Shown here in pieces: positions 12,851 through 22,671 of a stretch of DNA of 64,000 bases. The notes under the pieces are model-generated. The model saw only the letters and a program-made list of their open reading frames with translations. It searched no databases and had not been told where the DNA came from. A program made the translations under genes and the position numbers. Position 1 is the first letter of the stretch. Every line of letters begins with the position of its first letter. Source of the DNA: Daucus carota subsp. sativus (taxonomy: Eukaryota; Streptophyta; Magnoliopsida; Apiales; Apiaceae); contig NC_030381.2 of the NCBI RefSeq assembly GCF_001625215.2, positions 3,621,131 to 3,685,130 of the forward strand, given 5' to 3'.

Positions 12851-14625
12851 TTATAATGCCATTTCTGCCTGCAATGCAGCAAGTTCATCTTCCTCAGCTG
12901 TGTTATTCTGACGAGCTGGCCTTACTGGTTGTCTACCTGCACGCATAGGCACTGGAGCAGCAGGGGCAGTTGTGCCAGGCTGGAGAAGTAGTTCATCTAA
13001 TTCAGCCCCTTCCAGTTCTTCAAGTTCTGCTTCTAACTCATCCTGCAGCAATAAACTTCTAAATTGTAAGTTGTGTCCAATAATTAGGAATGTTTTTCAT
13101 CATGATTAACACGGTAGACATACTTCATCAAAGTCAGCTGCTGCACCCATGGGTGTTGACAATGCTTCTTGAATTTGCTTCATGCTCTCAGTTTGCTCAT
13201 TGATCTCGTCCATTGTTTTGTCAACATCATCAATATTTCTGAAAAAAATAAGGATATAGGTGTAAGAGAAAAAAGATCCATAAATTAGTGACATTTTTCT
13301 CTTAATTGTTGCTGTATTGTATAGTGCATCTTTAAATAAGTGCTCACTTGTGTGATTTCTTCCAATTGCAGTTATGATAAATAGGAATATTACTTGAATA
13401 AGAGACTTGAATACTATACGAGTAGCGGATGCCCACTGATAAATAAAATTAAGTATCCAATCACGTTCAACTATAATGGTCATAGTATCCAGGTAACCCT
13501 AGCGGTTGAGGTATAGGGAATGTCGTGTGTCCACTACTGATGCACAATAACAAGAAATGGCTTTTGACCGGGAAGGGAAAATGTAATTAGTCTTTAACCA
13601 GATTCTGAACAGAGATAAACAAGCTTATTTTTTGGTTATGACTCAATTCTTATTTTGTTAAGACCATTGCAGAAAAAAGGCAAATATCTGAAGCTCGGGA
13701 TTATCGAACTTACGTTGCCTTCTGCATGGCCTTCATAGCAGCTGCTCCGGTCCTCAAAGCATCAACAGTTTCTGTTGTAGCTTTTGCACCTTCTAGCATA
13801 ATCATCTAATAATAAAGCTAAATTAGCATATTTCCACAATACAACAGCTTAAGTTGAGTTAAAAACAAACCACTCGTGATCAATTAGCTCAATAGTATAT
13901 AGCACACAGCACCTGATCATGTATACGTAACTGAAAATTCCCAAGTTGCTCTATTTGTTGTTCATAAAGCCTCTTCCTCTTCAAACACTGGATGGCCGCT
14001 GTATCCAAGCAGTAAAGAATAATTTTTGTTCAGATCAAATAAAAAATTTACATTTCTCACTATACAACATAACTTATATTGAATATAGAAATTTCCGCAT
14101 CAATATCAAAATTTGATTGATCAGCTATAAGATGGCCAATACCTCATAACGGACCATAGTATAAATAAATGCAAACATAAGGGATCATAAAATTGACAAG
14201 GAACTCTAATCTACTATTATTTCTTTCATACCCCTTTTATTTTTAGCTCGAGTAAATTCCTTAGCTTTCTCAACTTCGGCGGCAGCTTTCTTCATAAGAA
14301 CTTTTTCTTTCTTATATAGCATTTCGAGAGTCTGAAAACAACATTAAACCATACTTAGCAATTTCAAACATCCCAAAGGTACATAAACATACCAAAATCC
14401 AAGCAAATTACTAATTTTCTTTAAAATCTTCCCTCCTAACATTCAATTTCCTTCAATTTCATTCGATTCCGATCTCCCCAAACCAAACACGACATAATCG
14501 ATAAACAAAATCGCATGATCACAACTAACTCAACATGAATATATACAACATACCTCATTCAACTTATCTAACGTTGCCACAGCACTTTCTTCCTGCTTAG
14601 GCTTCCGAAAAATTCGGGTAAACAT
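12851..14625 (-). CDS. VPS32: ESCRT-III subunit VPS32/SNF7 (CHMP4), 6 exons, 218 aa
   Basis: Charged multivesicular body protein that polymerises on endosomes to pinch off intraluminal vesicles. Exons in transcript order: 14625-14554, 14331-14232, 13998-13913, 13805-13714, 13238-13124, 13042-12851. All introns are GT-AG and in phase. The protein begins MFTRIFRKPKQEESAVATL. It has the basic helical core with RAKNKR and QCLKRKRLYEQQIEQLGNFQ, the acidic hinge with DDVDKTMDEINEQTESMKQI, and an acidic tail ELEAELEELEGAELDE. It ends in the MIM1-like EEDELAALQAEMAL that binds the VPS4 MIT domain. Length matches plant SNF7 proteins, about 218 residues. A leader intron probably lies upstream of the ATG. 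It is not possible to say which of the usual two plant paralogues this is. Confidence 0.95.
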
Positions 14626-14640
14626 ATTGTTAACCTCACT

Positions 14641-14814
14641 CTGCAAAATTATATTTAGATTGAGTAATTGATGATCCAGTACAACAAACTACATATTAAT
14701 AACAAATATATTCTATCTTAATAATTGTAACAGATGGTATGGCAACATATGATATATGCCTCGTTTCGATAATTCGAGAGTTGAAATCTTGTCACGTAAA
14801 AAAAATGGACATAC
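14641..14814 (-). other. Probable 5' UTR intron of VPS32
   Basis: On the minus strand, TTCACAG|GTATGT at 14814 is a strong donor and TTTTGCAG|AGTGAG at 14641 a strong acceptor, 15 bases before the VPS32 ATG. The leader exon would run upstream from 14815. Inferred from splice motifs only. Confidence 0.55.
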
Positions 14815-14960
14815 CTGTGAACTGAAATGAACGGAAAACAGTTGAAAGTGAATGCGGATAAAAGAATTGAGATAGTGATTATTGTAAGTGGAGTTTCCAA
14901 GGTTTCTAAAGGGAGACAAGGTCGACGTCGAGGAAAGTAGTTGCGAGGAAACAACGTGTG

Positions 14961-14968
14961 TTTTTATA
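14961..14968 (-). promoter_or_regulatory. Probable TATA box of VPS32
   Basis: On the minus strand the sequence TATAAAAA lies about 150 bases upstream of the predicted leader-intron donor, a suitable position for the VPS32 core promoter. Confidence 0.4.
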
Positions 14969-15849
14969 GATATTATTGTGACGCGTACGGCTCGGCTAAT
15001 TGTTCATGCGTGTCTCGGACAGCACGATTATCAATACACACTATATACACGTATATTCTCCTTTTTGTCAATCGTTACTCCCAGTCTCCCACTGTTTTTT
15101 TAAGGTTTTTATGCACAAATTTAAATATTTTGACCGGATAGTTAAAAATATTATTTTCAAAATTGTTTTTAAACAAAAATATGTAATAAAATTTTAATTT
15201 ACAAAAAAAATCGATTAAAAATAATAATTGTTACTATTTGAACTTAAAGGTACATGCCAAAACCAAAAATGTCATGTAAAAAAATAGAGAAATACCTCTT
15301 TTGTGTCAAATTATTTTTTTGGTATATTAATCAGAATAAAATTAAATTATTTTTGTTGTTTTTATATATCATGAAAATTTGGAATAGAAGTCAATGCTTA
15401 AGTTCTTTATTTAATATTTGGAAGAAATGAAATATGATTAGTATTTATGATAATATCATTGGATGTTTTTAATGTATTGTAATCAGATTCTTTTTGACAA
15501 TATTTCAATATAGAAATATTTTGAAGTTGAGTCCGGTGATAAATGCATCAAATTCCAAATCGAGTATGTTTCTTATATTTATAATGATTCTGTTGAATTT
15601 GGACACACAATTTAAAATATAAATTTGTGCAAAAACCGTGTGAATTGCATTTCAGATTCTTTCAATCTAATTATTGTTTACATCTGAATGGACTGGAAAT
15701 ATGCACAAGTTCCTGTTATATTTCTAGCATCTTGCCCCTTAACATGGCACCTGCTTCACTAGACCGATTACAAACGCCTTCTGCACTGCATAACAAGTAC
15801 TCCAGTTATTTTAATGATGAAAGGCAGTACATTGCTGTCAAAGTACGAC
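14969..15849. other. Intergenic, no gene recognised
   Basis: AT-rich DNA upstream of VPS32. The short open frames here show no family resemblance. Confidence 0.5.
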
Positions 15850-17005
15850 AAAATAAGAGCAAGTCCAAGAGAAGCCCTATAACTGGTCTTAAGTCATAAT
15901 TTAAGACGTTTGATGAAAAATGCTGATCCAACACCAAAAGTGTGCCTTAGAGCAAGTCCAAGAGTGTCCTAGTTCATGCCTCAAATATAATATAAAATAT
16001 TATGTCCTAGTAATTTAGGACATACTTTACTAACTTGAACTCCAACAATGTGCCTTATACTCACACTATGTTTAATATTTTATTATTAAACACTCTCTTT
16101 CATCATTTAAGCATAATATAAAAGTAGAGAGAAAAAAAGAGTGTGATGAGAATTTATAATAAAATATTGAACAGGGCAAGGTGAGATGTGCCCCTAAAAT
16201 AGGGCTTGGGGAGGTTGTCCCAGTGATATAAGGCATCACTAGGACATTGTTGGATTAAGAGCAAGTCCAAGAGTGCCCTAAAATCATGTTCTAACTTAAA
16301 ATATAAGGCATTTGAAGTAAAATGGTGCTCCAACAATGTCCTAGTGGTGCCTCAAAACACTAGGACATCTAACAAATGCCTTATTTTTGAGGCACAATCA
16401 TGTATGCCCTAAATCATTTTTATCAATAAAATATTAGCTTACTCACATTCCAACACACCTTTCTTCTCTTTCTTTTTCACTTCCCTCCAACAATAATTCA
16501 CCATATACTATTATTTAAATAATAAGGCACAATAATAAGGCATGCTGTTGGAGTTGTTATAGTGAAATGATGTCCTAAATCATTTAGACATAATTTTTTA
16601 TTATATATATAGGGCAATTGCTAGGACATTGTTGGACTTGCTCTAAGTTTTTTTATCAATTGCCCTAAATTATAACTTAGGACATGATATAGGGCATCTC
16701 TTGGACTTGCTCTTATATCAATAGGACAACCTCTTGAAGCCTTATTAATAGGGCACCTCTCTCCTTGCCCTATCCTATATTTTAATATAAAATCTTATAT
16801 CCACCCTCTTTCTCTCTCTACTTTATATTGTGCTTTATTGATAAAAGGAAGTCTTTAATAATAAAATATTAAACATATATTGAAAATGAGGCACATTGTT
16901 GGAGTTGAACTTACATAACCATGTCCTAAATCACTAGGACATCATATTTTATATTATATTTGGGGCTCTAATTAGGACATTGTTGGATTTGCTCTAAGAA
17001 ACTTG
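15850..17005. repeat. Nested cluster of PIF/Harbinger (Tourist)-like MITEs
   Basis: The terminal motif GAGCAAGTCCAAGAG occurs at about 15855, 15950 and 16259. Its reverse complement (TTGGACTTGCTCT or a close variant) occurs near 16640, 16705 and 16990. Several ends are flanked by TTA/TAA, the usual Harbinger target. Interiors share a subterminal taggacattgttgga / tccaacaatgtccta motif and agggcac boxes. I count at least three overlapping or nested copies; exact borders need alignment. No transposase frame is present. Confidence 0.6.
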
Positions 17006-17118
17006 AATTGCAGAACTAGGGCAATTCGTAACACAGTACCCCCTCGGGTTTAAGTCGAGCACATCCATGGACGGAGCTAGGATTTTAGCCTAGCGGGGGC
17101 ACCAAAATAAAAATCTGT

Positions 17119-17230
17119 TCACAGAACAGCTTTATTGCCATAAGTTGGATTCAAATTTGTGTCTTCACTAGGAAGGTCCAGCTCCACAACAACGAGGGCG
17201 AAACAAGTTTCATTTGTTTTTGGATCATAC
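17119..17230 (-). pseudogene. Duplicated copy of the F-box pseudogene 3' end
   Basis: This is the same C-terminal coding segment as 17771-17882, present again in copy 1 of the 652-bp tandem duplication. It begins at the catac target site next to the truncated LTR copy and ends at the TGA at 17119-17121. It has no function of its own. Confidence 0.7.
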
Positions 17231-17429
17231 TGACAATAATATAAGAAGTAAAAGATGTGGGGAAAAGTTTATCTCCCATTGCTGGAGAGTCCTCATTATA
17301 TATATTAATCATATCAGAATTCAAGCCTAAATTACAGCTAAAGTACATATTTGCAGCCTATACAACAGTCGTTATGCCTTAATTATAGCAGGCAGATATT
17401 TACATATATGGACAATAGCACCAAATCTG
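17231..17429 (-). repeat. Truncated extra copy of the copia LTR
   Basis: It starts tgacaataatat like the two LTRs and is preceded by catac, but lacks roughly the last 60 bases. It was produced by the 652-bp tandem duplication and not by a separate insertion. It keeps the 30-bp segment (ggcagatatttacatatatg...) that is missing from the adjacent complete LTR. Confidence 0.8.
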
Positions 17430-17770
17430 TATTTTAATATAAAATCTTATATCCACCCTCTTTCTCTCTCTACTTTATATTGTGTTTTATTGATAAAAGG
17501 AAGTCTTTAATAATAAAATATTAAACATATATTGAAAATGAGGCACATTGTTGGAGTTGAACTTACATAACCATGTCCTAAATCACTAGGACATCATATT
17601 TTATATTATATTTGGGGCTCTAATTAGGACATTGTTGGATTTGCTCTAAGAACCTTGAATTGCAGAACTAGGGCAATTCGTAACACAGTACCCCCTCGGG
17701 TTTAAGTCGAGCACATCCATGGACGGAGTTAGGATTTTAGCCTAGCGGGGGCACGAAAATAAAAATCTGT

Positions 17771-17882
17771 TCACAGAACAGCTTTATTGCCATAAGTTGG
17801 ATTCAAATTTGTGTCTTCACTAGGAAGGTCCAGCTCCACAACAACGAGGGCGAAACAAGTTTCATTTGTTTTTGGATCATAC
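17771..17882 (-). pseudogene. 3' part of F-box pseudogene, left of the copia insertion
   Basis: On the minus strand this segment encodes YDPKTNETCFALVVVELDLP and continues to a TGA at 17771-17773. It is the end of an F-box-associated (FBA) protein whose remaining part lies at 22672-23426 on the other side of the copia element. The catac at 17878-17882 is the left target-site duplication. Confidence 0.7.
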
Positions 17883-18114
17883 TGACAATAATATTAGAAG
17901 TAAAAGATGTGGGGAAAAGTTTATCTCCCATTGCTGGAGAGTCCTCATTATATATATTAATCATATCAGAATTCAAGCCTAAATTACAGCTAAAGTACAT
18001 ATTTGCAGCCTATACAACAGTAGTTATGCCTTAATTATAGCACCAAATCTGCTATACAGCTATGATATCTAAATCTGACTAGATATGACTATTATACAGC
18101 TAATACTTTTAACA
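17883..18114 (-). repeat. 3' LTR of the copia element
   Basis: 232-bp terminal repeat, TG...CA, ending next to the polypurine tract. Compared with the other LTR it lacks 30 bp and has about three base changes. Confidence 0.9.
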
Positions 18115-18121
18115 CCCTCCC

Positions 18122-20959
18122 TCAAATTGATGTTGTTGGTAAATCTACAAGCATCAATTTGCCAACAAGAAAGTTGTGGCGCTGACGTGGCATCGATTTG
18201 GTAAAAATATCAGCGATCTGTAATGTAGTGGAGGTATGTGGGAGAGTAATGACCAAGTGGTCATAGGCCTCGCGAATAGAGTGGCAGTCAACCTCGATGT
18301 GTTTCGTGCGTTCATGGTAAACTGGGTTAGCTGCGATTTGAATGGCGTTGGTGTTATCACCATGTAAGGGAGTTGGTTCAGCTTGGGAAAACCCAAGTTC
18401 TGCAAGGAGCCCACGCAACCAAATAATCTCAGAACAAGCAGCAGACATGGATCGATATTCTGCTTCCGTGGATGACTTAGAGACGCGATTCTGCTTTTTA
18501 CATTTCCATGAAATAAGGGAGTCTCCAAGAAACATACACCAACCAGTAATAGATCTTCTAGTGTCTGGGCAACCAGCCCAATCGGCATCACTATATGCCT
18601 GAAGCTTGAGTGAGGAACCAGAAGGGAAAAACAGGCCGCGATTAGGAGTTCCAAGAATATATCGAATGATCCGTTTGACTGCTGATAGGTGGAAATGCCG
18701 AGGACACTGCATGAACTTACTTACAATATGGACAGCATAAGAGATGTCTGGTCGAGTGATTGTAAGATATATGAGGCTGCCAACTAGCTTCCGATATAAT
18801 GTAGGATCTGAAAGTAGCTCCCCATCATTTCTGCGATATTTGACATTAATTTCCATTGGGGTTTCAACAGAATTAGTGCCATTGAGTCTTGCCAATTCAA
18901 CCAGATCCTGAATATACTTGTGTTGGTTCAAAAAGATACCTTCTGGTCGATGATGTACCTCTAATCCTAAGAAGTAGTGTAACTTTCCAAGATCTTTCAT
19001 TTCAAAAGTAGAACACAACAGATTTTTAGGATGATTGATGGCTTGTATATCAGAACCTGTAACAAGAATATCATCCACGTAGACAAGAAGCACAACTATA
19101 CCCTTACTTGTCTTTAGCAGAAAAAGGGAAGAGTCATATTTACTTTGTATATATGAGAAACCAAGTAGAGTGGATTTGAACTTTTCAAACCAAATTCTAG
19201 GTGCCTGCTTCAGACCATACAAAGATCGCTTGAGTTTGCACACATGATTAGGTGAAATAGGCATGCCATTGGGAAGTGTTATGTAAACTTCTTCTTTGAG
19301 GTCACCATGTAAGAAAGCGTTTTTTACATCCATTTGAGACAAGGTCCATGATTGAGACGCCGCAATGGCTAGTATGGTTCGCACAATAGTCATCTTAGCT
19401 ACAGGGGCAAACGTCTCTTCGTAGTCAATGCCGTACTCTTGTTTGTTTCCAAGAACTACTAACCGAGCCTTATATCGCTCCACAGAACCATCAGGATGAA
19501 GTTTTACAGAGAATACAAACTTGCTGTCCAACGGTTTTGCAGATGAGGGACGCACTACAACATCCCATGTTTGGTTTTTTTCAAGTGCAAGTAGCTCTGT
19601 TTCAATAGCTTCCCGCCAACATTCATGCTTCATTGCCTGTTTATATGATGATGGAATAGAAATGGGAGACACAGTAGTTGTCAATGATACCGGATTAGAA
19701 AAACCATACCTGTCGGGAGGCTGACTAACTCGAGTACTGTGTCTTCGAGTGGCAGGTGCATTTGCTTGAACAAGATCAGCAGCAGGGGAATCAGTTTGAG
19801 GGGGTTGAGCAGCTTGAACATGATGAGTAGCTTGATTTGGATCAGGTTCTGTGGTTTCTGACATGTTTAAGGTTTTCACAGCTTTCGGGCGTCGTTGATA
19901 TACCAAGAGTGGTTTAGAGGGAGGCTCTGAATTTGACGATACTGAAGTAGATAAATGTTCTGCAGAAGAGTTAGTAAATAATGGTACAATTGATAATGAA
20001 GGAGCATGATGATCATTGTAGGTAGAGAAAAAAGGCTGATTTTCTAAGAAAATTACATTTCTTGAAACCCTTATACGTCGTAAATTAGGATCATAACAGA
20101 GAAATCCTTTTTGGTGCTGAGCATATCCTAAGAAAGCACATCTTATCGATTGAGCTGTGAGTTTTGTGCGCTCATGTGGAGGTAGGTGAACAAAACATAC
20201 ACACCCAAAAGTACGAAGACCAGAATAATCAGGAGTATAACCAAAGAACCGAGTGAAAGGTGAAACATGATTTAAGGATGAAGAGGGTAACCGATTTATG
20301 AGGTATACTGCAGCAGAAAGAGCTTCACACCAGAACCTAGCGGGAACAAATGATTCTAACAAAAGGGTACGTACAACATCAAGAAGATGACGGTTTTTTC
20401 TTTCAGCTACCCCATTTTGTTGAGGAGTTGAAGGACAAGACCGTTGAAATATTATGCCAATCTTTTGTAAAAATTCTTGAAACAAATGAGACGTATATTC
20501 ACCCCCATTATCCGAGCGAAGAATTTTAATATTTGCACGGAATTGTGTTTGAACATATGCATGAAACACCTTGAAGGTTGAAAGGACCTCAGCTTTGGAA
20601 AGAAGGAAATATATCCATGTAAAACGACTGTAATCGTCAATAAATGTGACAAAGTACTTATAGTTAGCATGGGAAACAACCGGTGACATACCCCAAACAT
20701 CACTATGTATTAAATCAAAAGCTCGAGTTGCACTAGATGTATGAATGGGAAATGGTAAAGTCTTGCTTTTTCCAAGTTTACAAGAATTGCAATCAAACTG
20801 GACAGAAGATAGCTTTTCATTCCCAAGTACACCAGATTTCAACAAAACACGAAGAACATTGTTATTAGGGTGTCCTAGACGCTTATGCCATGCATGGTAA
20901 TCAACACGGGCAGAATTACAAGAAACAATGGGAAAGGAGCAGCTTGGAGATAAAGGAAA
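18122..20959 (-). CDS. pol: Copia pol: integrase, reverse transcriptase and RNase H
   Basis: Continuous frame downstream of the in-frame TAA at 20960-20962. It reads from the GAG-pre-integrase motif (HAWHKRLGHPNN, about 20873-20838) through the zinc-binding CNSCKLGKSK. The integrase core follows with HSDVWG, LRSDNGGEY and PQQNGVAERKNR. Then comes RVT_2 with FAPVAKM, LSQMDVKNAFLHGDL and the catalytic YVDDILVTG. RNase H motifs are YSDADWAGC, STEAEYRSMS and the DNTNAI region. This is the usual copia order and size. The frame is the same as that of gag, so the full polyprotein was once a single chain. No ATG begins this half; it would need stop readthrough or is dead. Confidence 0.9.
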   Translation of the reverse strand, partial: FPLSPSCSFPIVSCNSARVDYHAWHKRLGHPNNNVLRVLLKSGVLGNEKLSSVQFDCNSCKLGKSKTLPFPIHTSSATRAFDLIHSDVWGMSPVVSHANYKYFVTFIDDYSRFTWIYFLLSKAEVLSTFKVFHAYVQTQFRANIKILRSDNGGEYTSHLFQEFLQKIGIIFQRSCPSTPQQNGVAERKNRHLLDVVRTLLLESFVPARFWCEALSAAVYLINRLPSSSLNHVSPFTRFFGYTPDYSGLRTFGCVCFVHLPPHERTKLTAQSIRCAFLGYAQHQKGFLCYDPNLRRIRVSRNVIFLENQPFFSTYNDHHAPSLSIVPLFTNSSAEHLSTSVSSNSEPPSKPLLVYQRRPKAVKTLNMSETTEPDPNQATHHVQAAQPPQTDSPAADLVQANAPATRRHSTRVSQPPDRYGFSNPVSLTTTVSPISIPSSYKQAMKHECWREAIETELLALEKNQTWDVVVRPSSAKPLDSKFVFSVKLHPDGSVERYKARLVVLGNKQEYGIDYEETFAPVAKMTIVRTILAIAASQSWTLSQMDVKNAFLHGDLKEEVYITLPNGMPISPNHVCKLKRSLYGLKQAPRIWFEKFKSTLLGFSYIQSKYDSSLFLLKTSKGIVVLLVYVDDILVTGSDIQAINHPKNLLCSTFEMKDLGKLHYFLGLEVHHRPEGIFLNQHKYIQDLVELARLNGTNSVETPMEINVKYRRNDGELLSDPTLYRKLVGSLIYLTITRPDISYAVHIVSKFMQCPRHFHLSAVKRIIRYILGTPNRGLFFPSGSSLKLQAYSDADWAGCPDTRRSITGWCMFLGDSLISWKCKKQNRVSKSSTEAEYRSMSAACSEIIWLRGLLAELGFSQAEPTPLHGDNTNAIQIAANPVYHERTKHIEVDCHSIREAYDHLVITLPHTSTTLQIADIFTKSMPRQRHNFLVGKLMLVDLPTTSI

Positions 20960-22330
20960 TTAGATAGGAAACAAACGTTCAACTTTAGGCCCCCTCGTGA
21001 TCACCCTCCCCGACTGTTGATCCTGCACAACACAACCAGGTTTTGAAAATGTCACTTTGCAATTATTTTCAACCAATTGACCAACAGAGATAAGATTAGT
21101 AGTAAGGGCAGGAGAGACAAAGACATCGGTTAGGGAGGAAGAAATATCACCGGTTTCTGTAATAGGTAATTGATTTCCATCCGCTGTACCAATTTCAAGG
21201 TTTCCAGAATATTTCTTTACATGTGTAAGATAATTAGCATTATTTGTCATATGATTGGAAGCTGCAGAGTCAAAATACCAAGTAGGTGATGTGAGAGGAG
21301 ATTTACCAGAAAGTCCCAGAGTAGAGAATGCTGAAATTATCATTCGTTGAATCATTTCAGGGGTTATAGGCTGGACAGGAGCAACAACATTTGGTGTAGA
21401 GTGTTCTGCATTCACCGGACAACTAGTACTTGAGGATCCAACCAAGGCTGTGTAAGCCGTCTCAGATTTCTTTGGTGGACGAATAGGACATTCCTTGATT
21501 ATATGTCCCTCTTTCTTACAATAATTGCAGAATTTTTTGGAACAATTTGAAGCATAATGCCCAAAACCTTTGCAAGAAAAACATTGAACATTACGCATTT
21601 CCCTGCCTCTTGGTTTAGCTTGTGTTGCATACGCCACTTGAACCAACTCAGATTTATGGTCTTTCAAGGTGTCTTGAGTGAGAAGACGTTGTTCCTCTCG
21701 AAGCAAATCATTGAGACACGTATCCAAAGAGGGAAGAGGATCTCGATTCATGAGATTAGACATAGTAGATTCAAACTCAGATCGTAATTTCATAAGAAAC
21801 TGGTCTCTTTTAGTAGTTTCATGGACATCTCTAACTGATTTAAGACCTTCAGCGGGTACAATGGCATAAACTATATCAGTGACCCATAAATTCATGAAAG
21901 AAGAATAAAAATCAGAGATTGAAAGGTTATCTTGTTGAAGTTTGCCAATGTCATGTTCCAGTTGAAAGCGATGAGCAGTGTTCTGCTGACTGTATATCTT
22001 CTTTAGATAAGTCCACATCTCAGCTGAAGTCTTAAAAGGCCGTAAGTTCAGTATTATGTTGGGCTCAACAGATCCTAGCAACCATCCCATAATCTGTGCA
22101 TCTTTAGTTTCCCATTGAGCATATCCAACTTTGTCTTTTTCTTTATCAGGGGCTACAGTGCTCCCACTAACATAACCCCATAAATCCTTCCCTTTGATGA
22201 AAATCTGGAAGTGAAATGCCCAAGCTGAATAGTTTTTGCCATTAAGGCGAACCAGGAGAGTGTCATATTTGTCAAAAGCATGACTCAAAAGATCAAGAGT
22301 AACCAGGAAAGAAGCTTTGTCAATAGACAA
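20960..22330 (-). CDS. gag: Copia gag and protease, start codon lost
   Basis: Frame of about 456 residues with a retrotransposon gag (UBN2-like) region containing LNGKNYSAWAFHFQIF. Two zinc knuckles follow (CFSCKGFGHYASNC and CNYCKKEGHIIKEC), then the aspartic protease motif WYFDSAASNHMT. It ends at a TAA (20960-20962) just before the integrase. The frame opens after a TAG and begins at TTG (22330-22328); the first in-frame ATG is about 80 codons in. The original ATG therefore seems to have mutated. The neighbouring pol half lies in the same frame. Confidence 0.85.
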   Translation of the reverse strand: MSIDKASFLVTLDLLSHAFDKYDTLLVRLNGKNYSAWAFHFQIFIKGKDLWGYVSGSTVAPDKEKDKVGYAQWETKDAQIMGWLLGSVEPNIILNLRPFKTSAEMWTYLKKIYSQQNTAHRFQLEHDIGKLQQDNLSISDFYSSFMNLWVTDIVYAIVPAEGLKSVRDVHETTKRDQFLMKLRSEFESTMSNLMNRDPLPSLDTCLNDLLREEQRLLTQDTLKDHKSELVQVAYATQAKPRGREMRNVQCFSCKGFGHYASNCSKKFCNYCKKEGHIIKECPIRPPKKSETAYTALVGSSSTSCPVNAEHSTPNVVAPVQPITPEMIQRMIISAFSTLGLSGKSPLTSPTWYFDSAASNHMTNNANYLTHVKKYSGNLEIGTADGNQLPITETGDISSSLTDVFVSPALTTNLISVGQLVENNCKVTFSKPGCVVQDQQSGRVITRGPKVERLFPI

Positions 22331-22409
22331 GAACTATGAACAAGAACAGAACGAAGAACAAGAACAGATCTTGAGCAAGAGGCGAATCAGAATTGTGGCT
22401 CTGATACCA

Positions 22410-22671
22410 TGACAAGAATATTAGAAGTAAAAGATGTGGGGAAAAGTTTATCTCCCATTGCTGGAGAGTCCTCATTATATATATTAATCATATCAGAATT
22501 CAAGCCTAAATTACAGCTAAAGTACATATTTGCAGCCTATACAACAGTAGTTATGCCTTAATTATAGCAGGCAGATATTTACATATATGGACAATAGCAC
22601 CAAATCTGTTATACAACTATGATATCTAAATCTGACTAGATATGACTATTATACAGCTAATACTTTTAACA
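22410..22671 (-). repeat. 5' LTR of the copia element
   Basis: 262-bp terminal repeat, TG...CA. The primer-binding site lies immediately inside it at about 22409-22398 on the minus strand. Confidence 0.9.

Larger units (their letters stand above)
16778..18051. repeat. Tandem duplication of a 652-bp unit (MITE end + F-box tail + part of LTR)
   Basis: Copy 1 (16778-17429) and copy 2 (17430-18051) start with the same tattttaatataaaatc. Each contains the MITE end, the F-box pseudogene tail and the beginning of the copia LTR. They differ by a few substitutions and by a 30-bp deletion in copy 2. Copy 1 stops inside the LTR (...caaatctgt) and joins straight to the start of copy 2 with microhomology. 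The duplication includes the copia/host junction, so it happened after the copia insertion. Confidence 0.8.
17883..22671 (-). mobile_element. Ty1-copia LTR retrotransposon with 5-bp target duplication
   Basis: The element lies on the minus strand. Its 5' LTR is 22410-22671 (262 bp) and its 3' LTR 17883-18114 (232 bp); both run TG...CA. They differ by about three substitutions and one 30-bp gap, so the insertion is recent. A perfect target duplication, catac, flanks it (17878-17882 and 22672-22676). The primer-binding site TGGTATCAGAGC, complementary to initiator tRNA-Met, directly follows the 5' LTR. A polypurine tract (GAGGGAGGG) directly precedes the 3' LTR. The internal order gag-protease-integrase-reverse transcriptase-RNase H defines the copia superfamily. 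The polyprotein is disabled by a missing ATG and one internal stop. Confidence 0.95.

Noticed and set aside
17151..18000. Two 65-codon frames that look like a repeated small gene
   Set aside because: They read through the duplicated LTR and F-box tail in a wrong frame; the repeat is explained by the 652-bp duplication.
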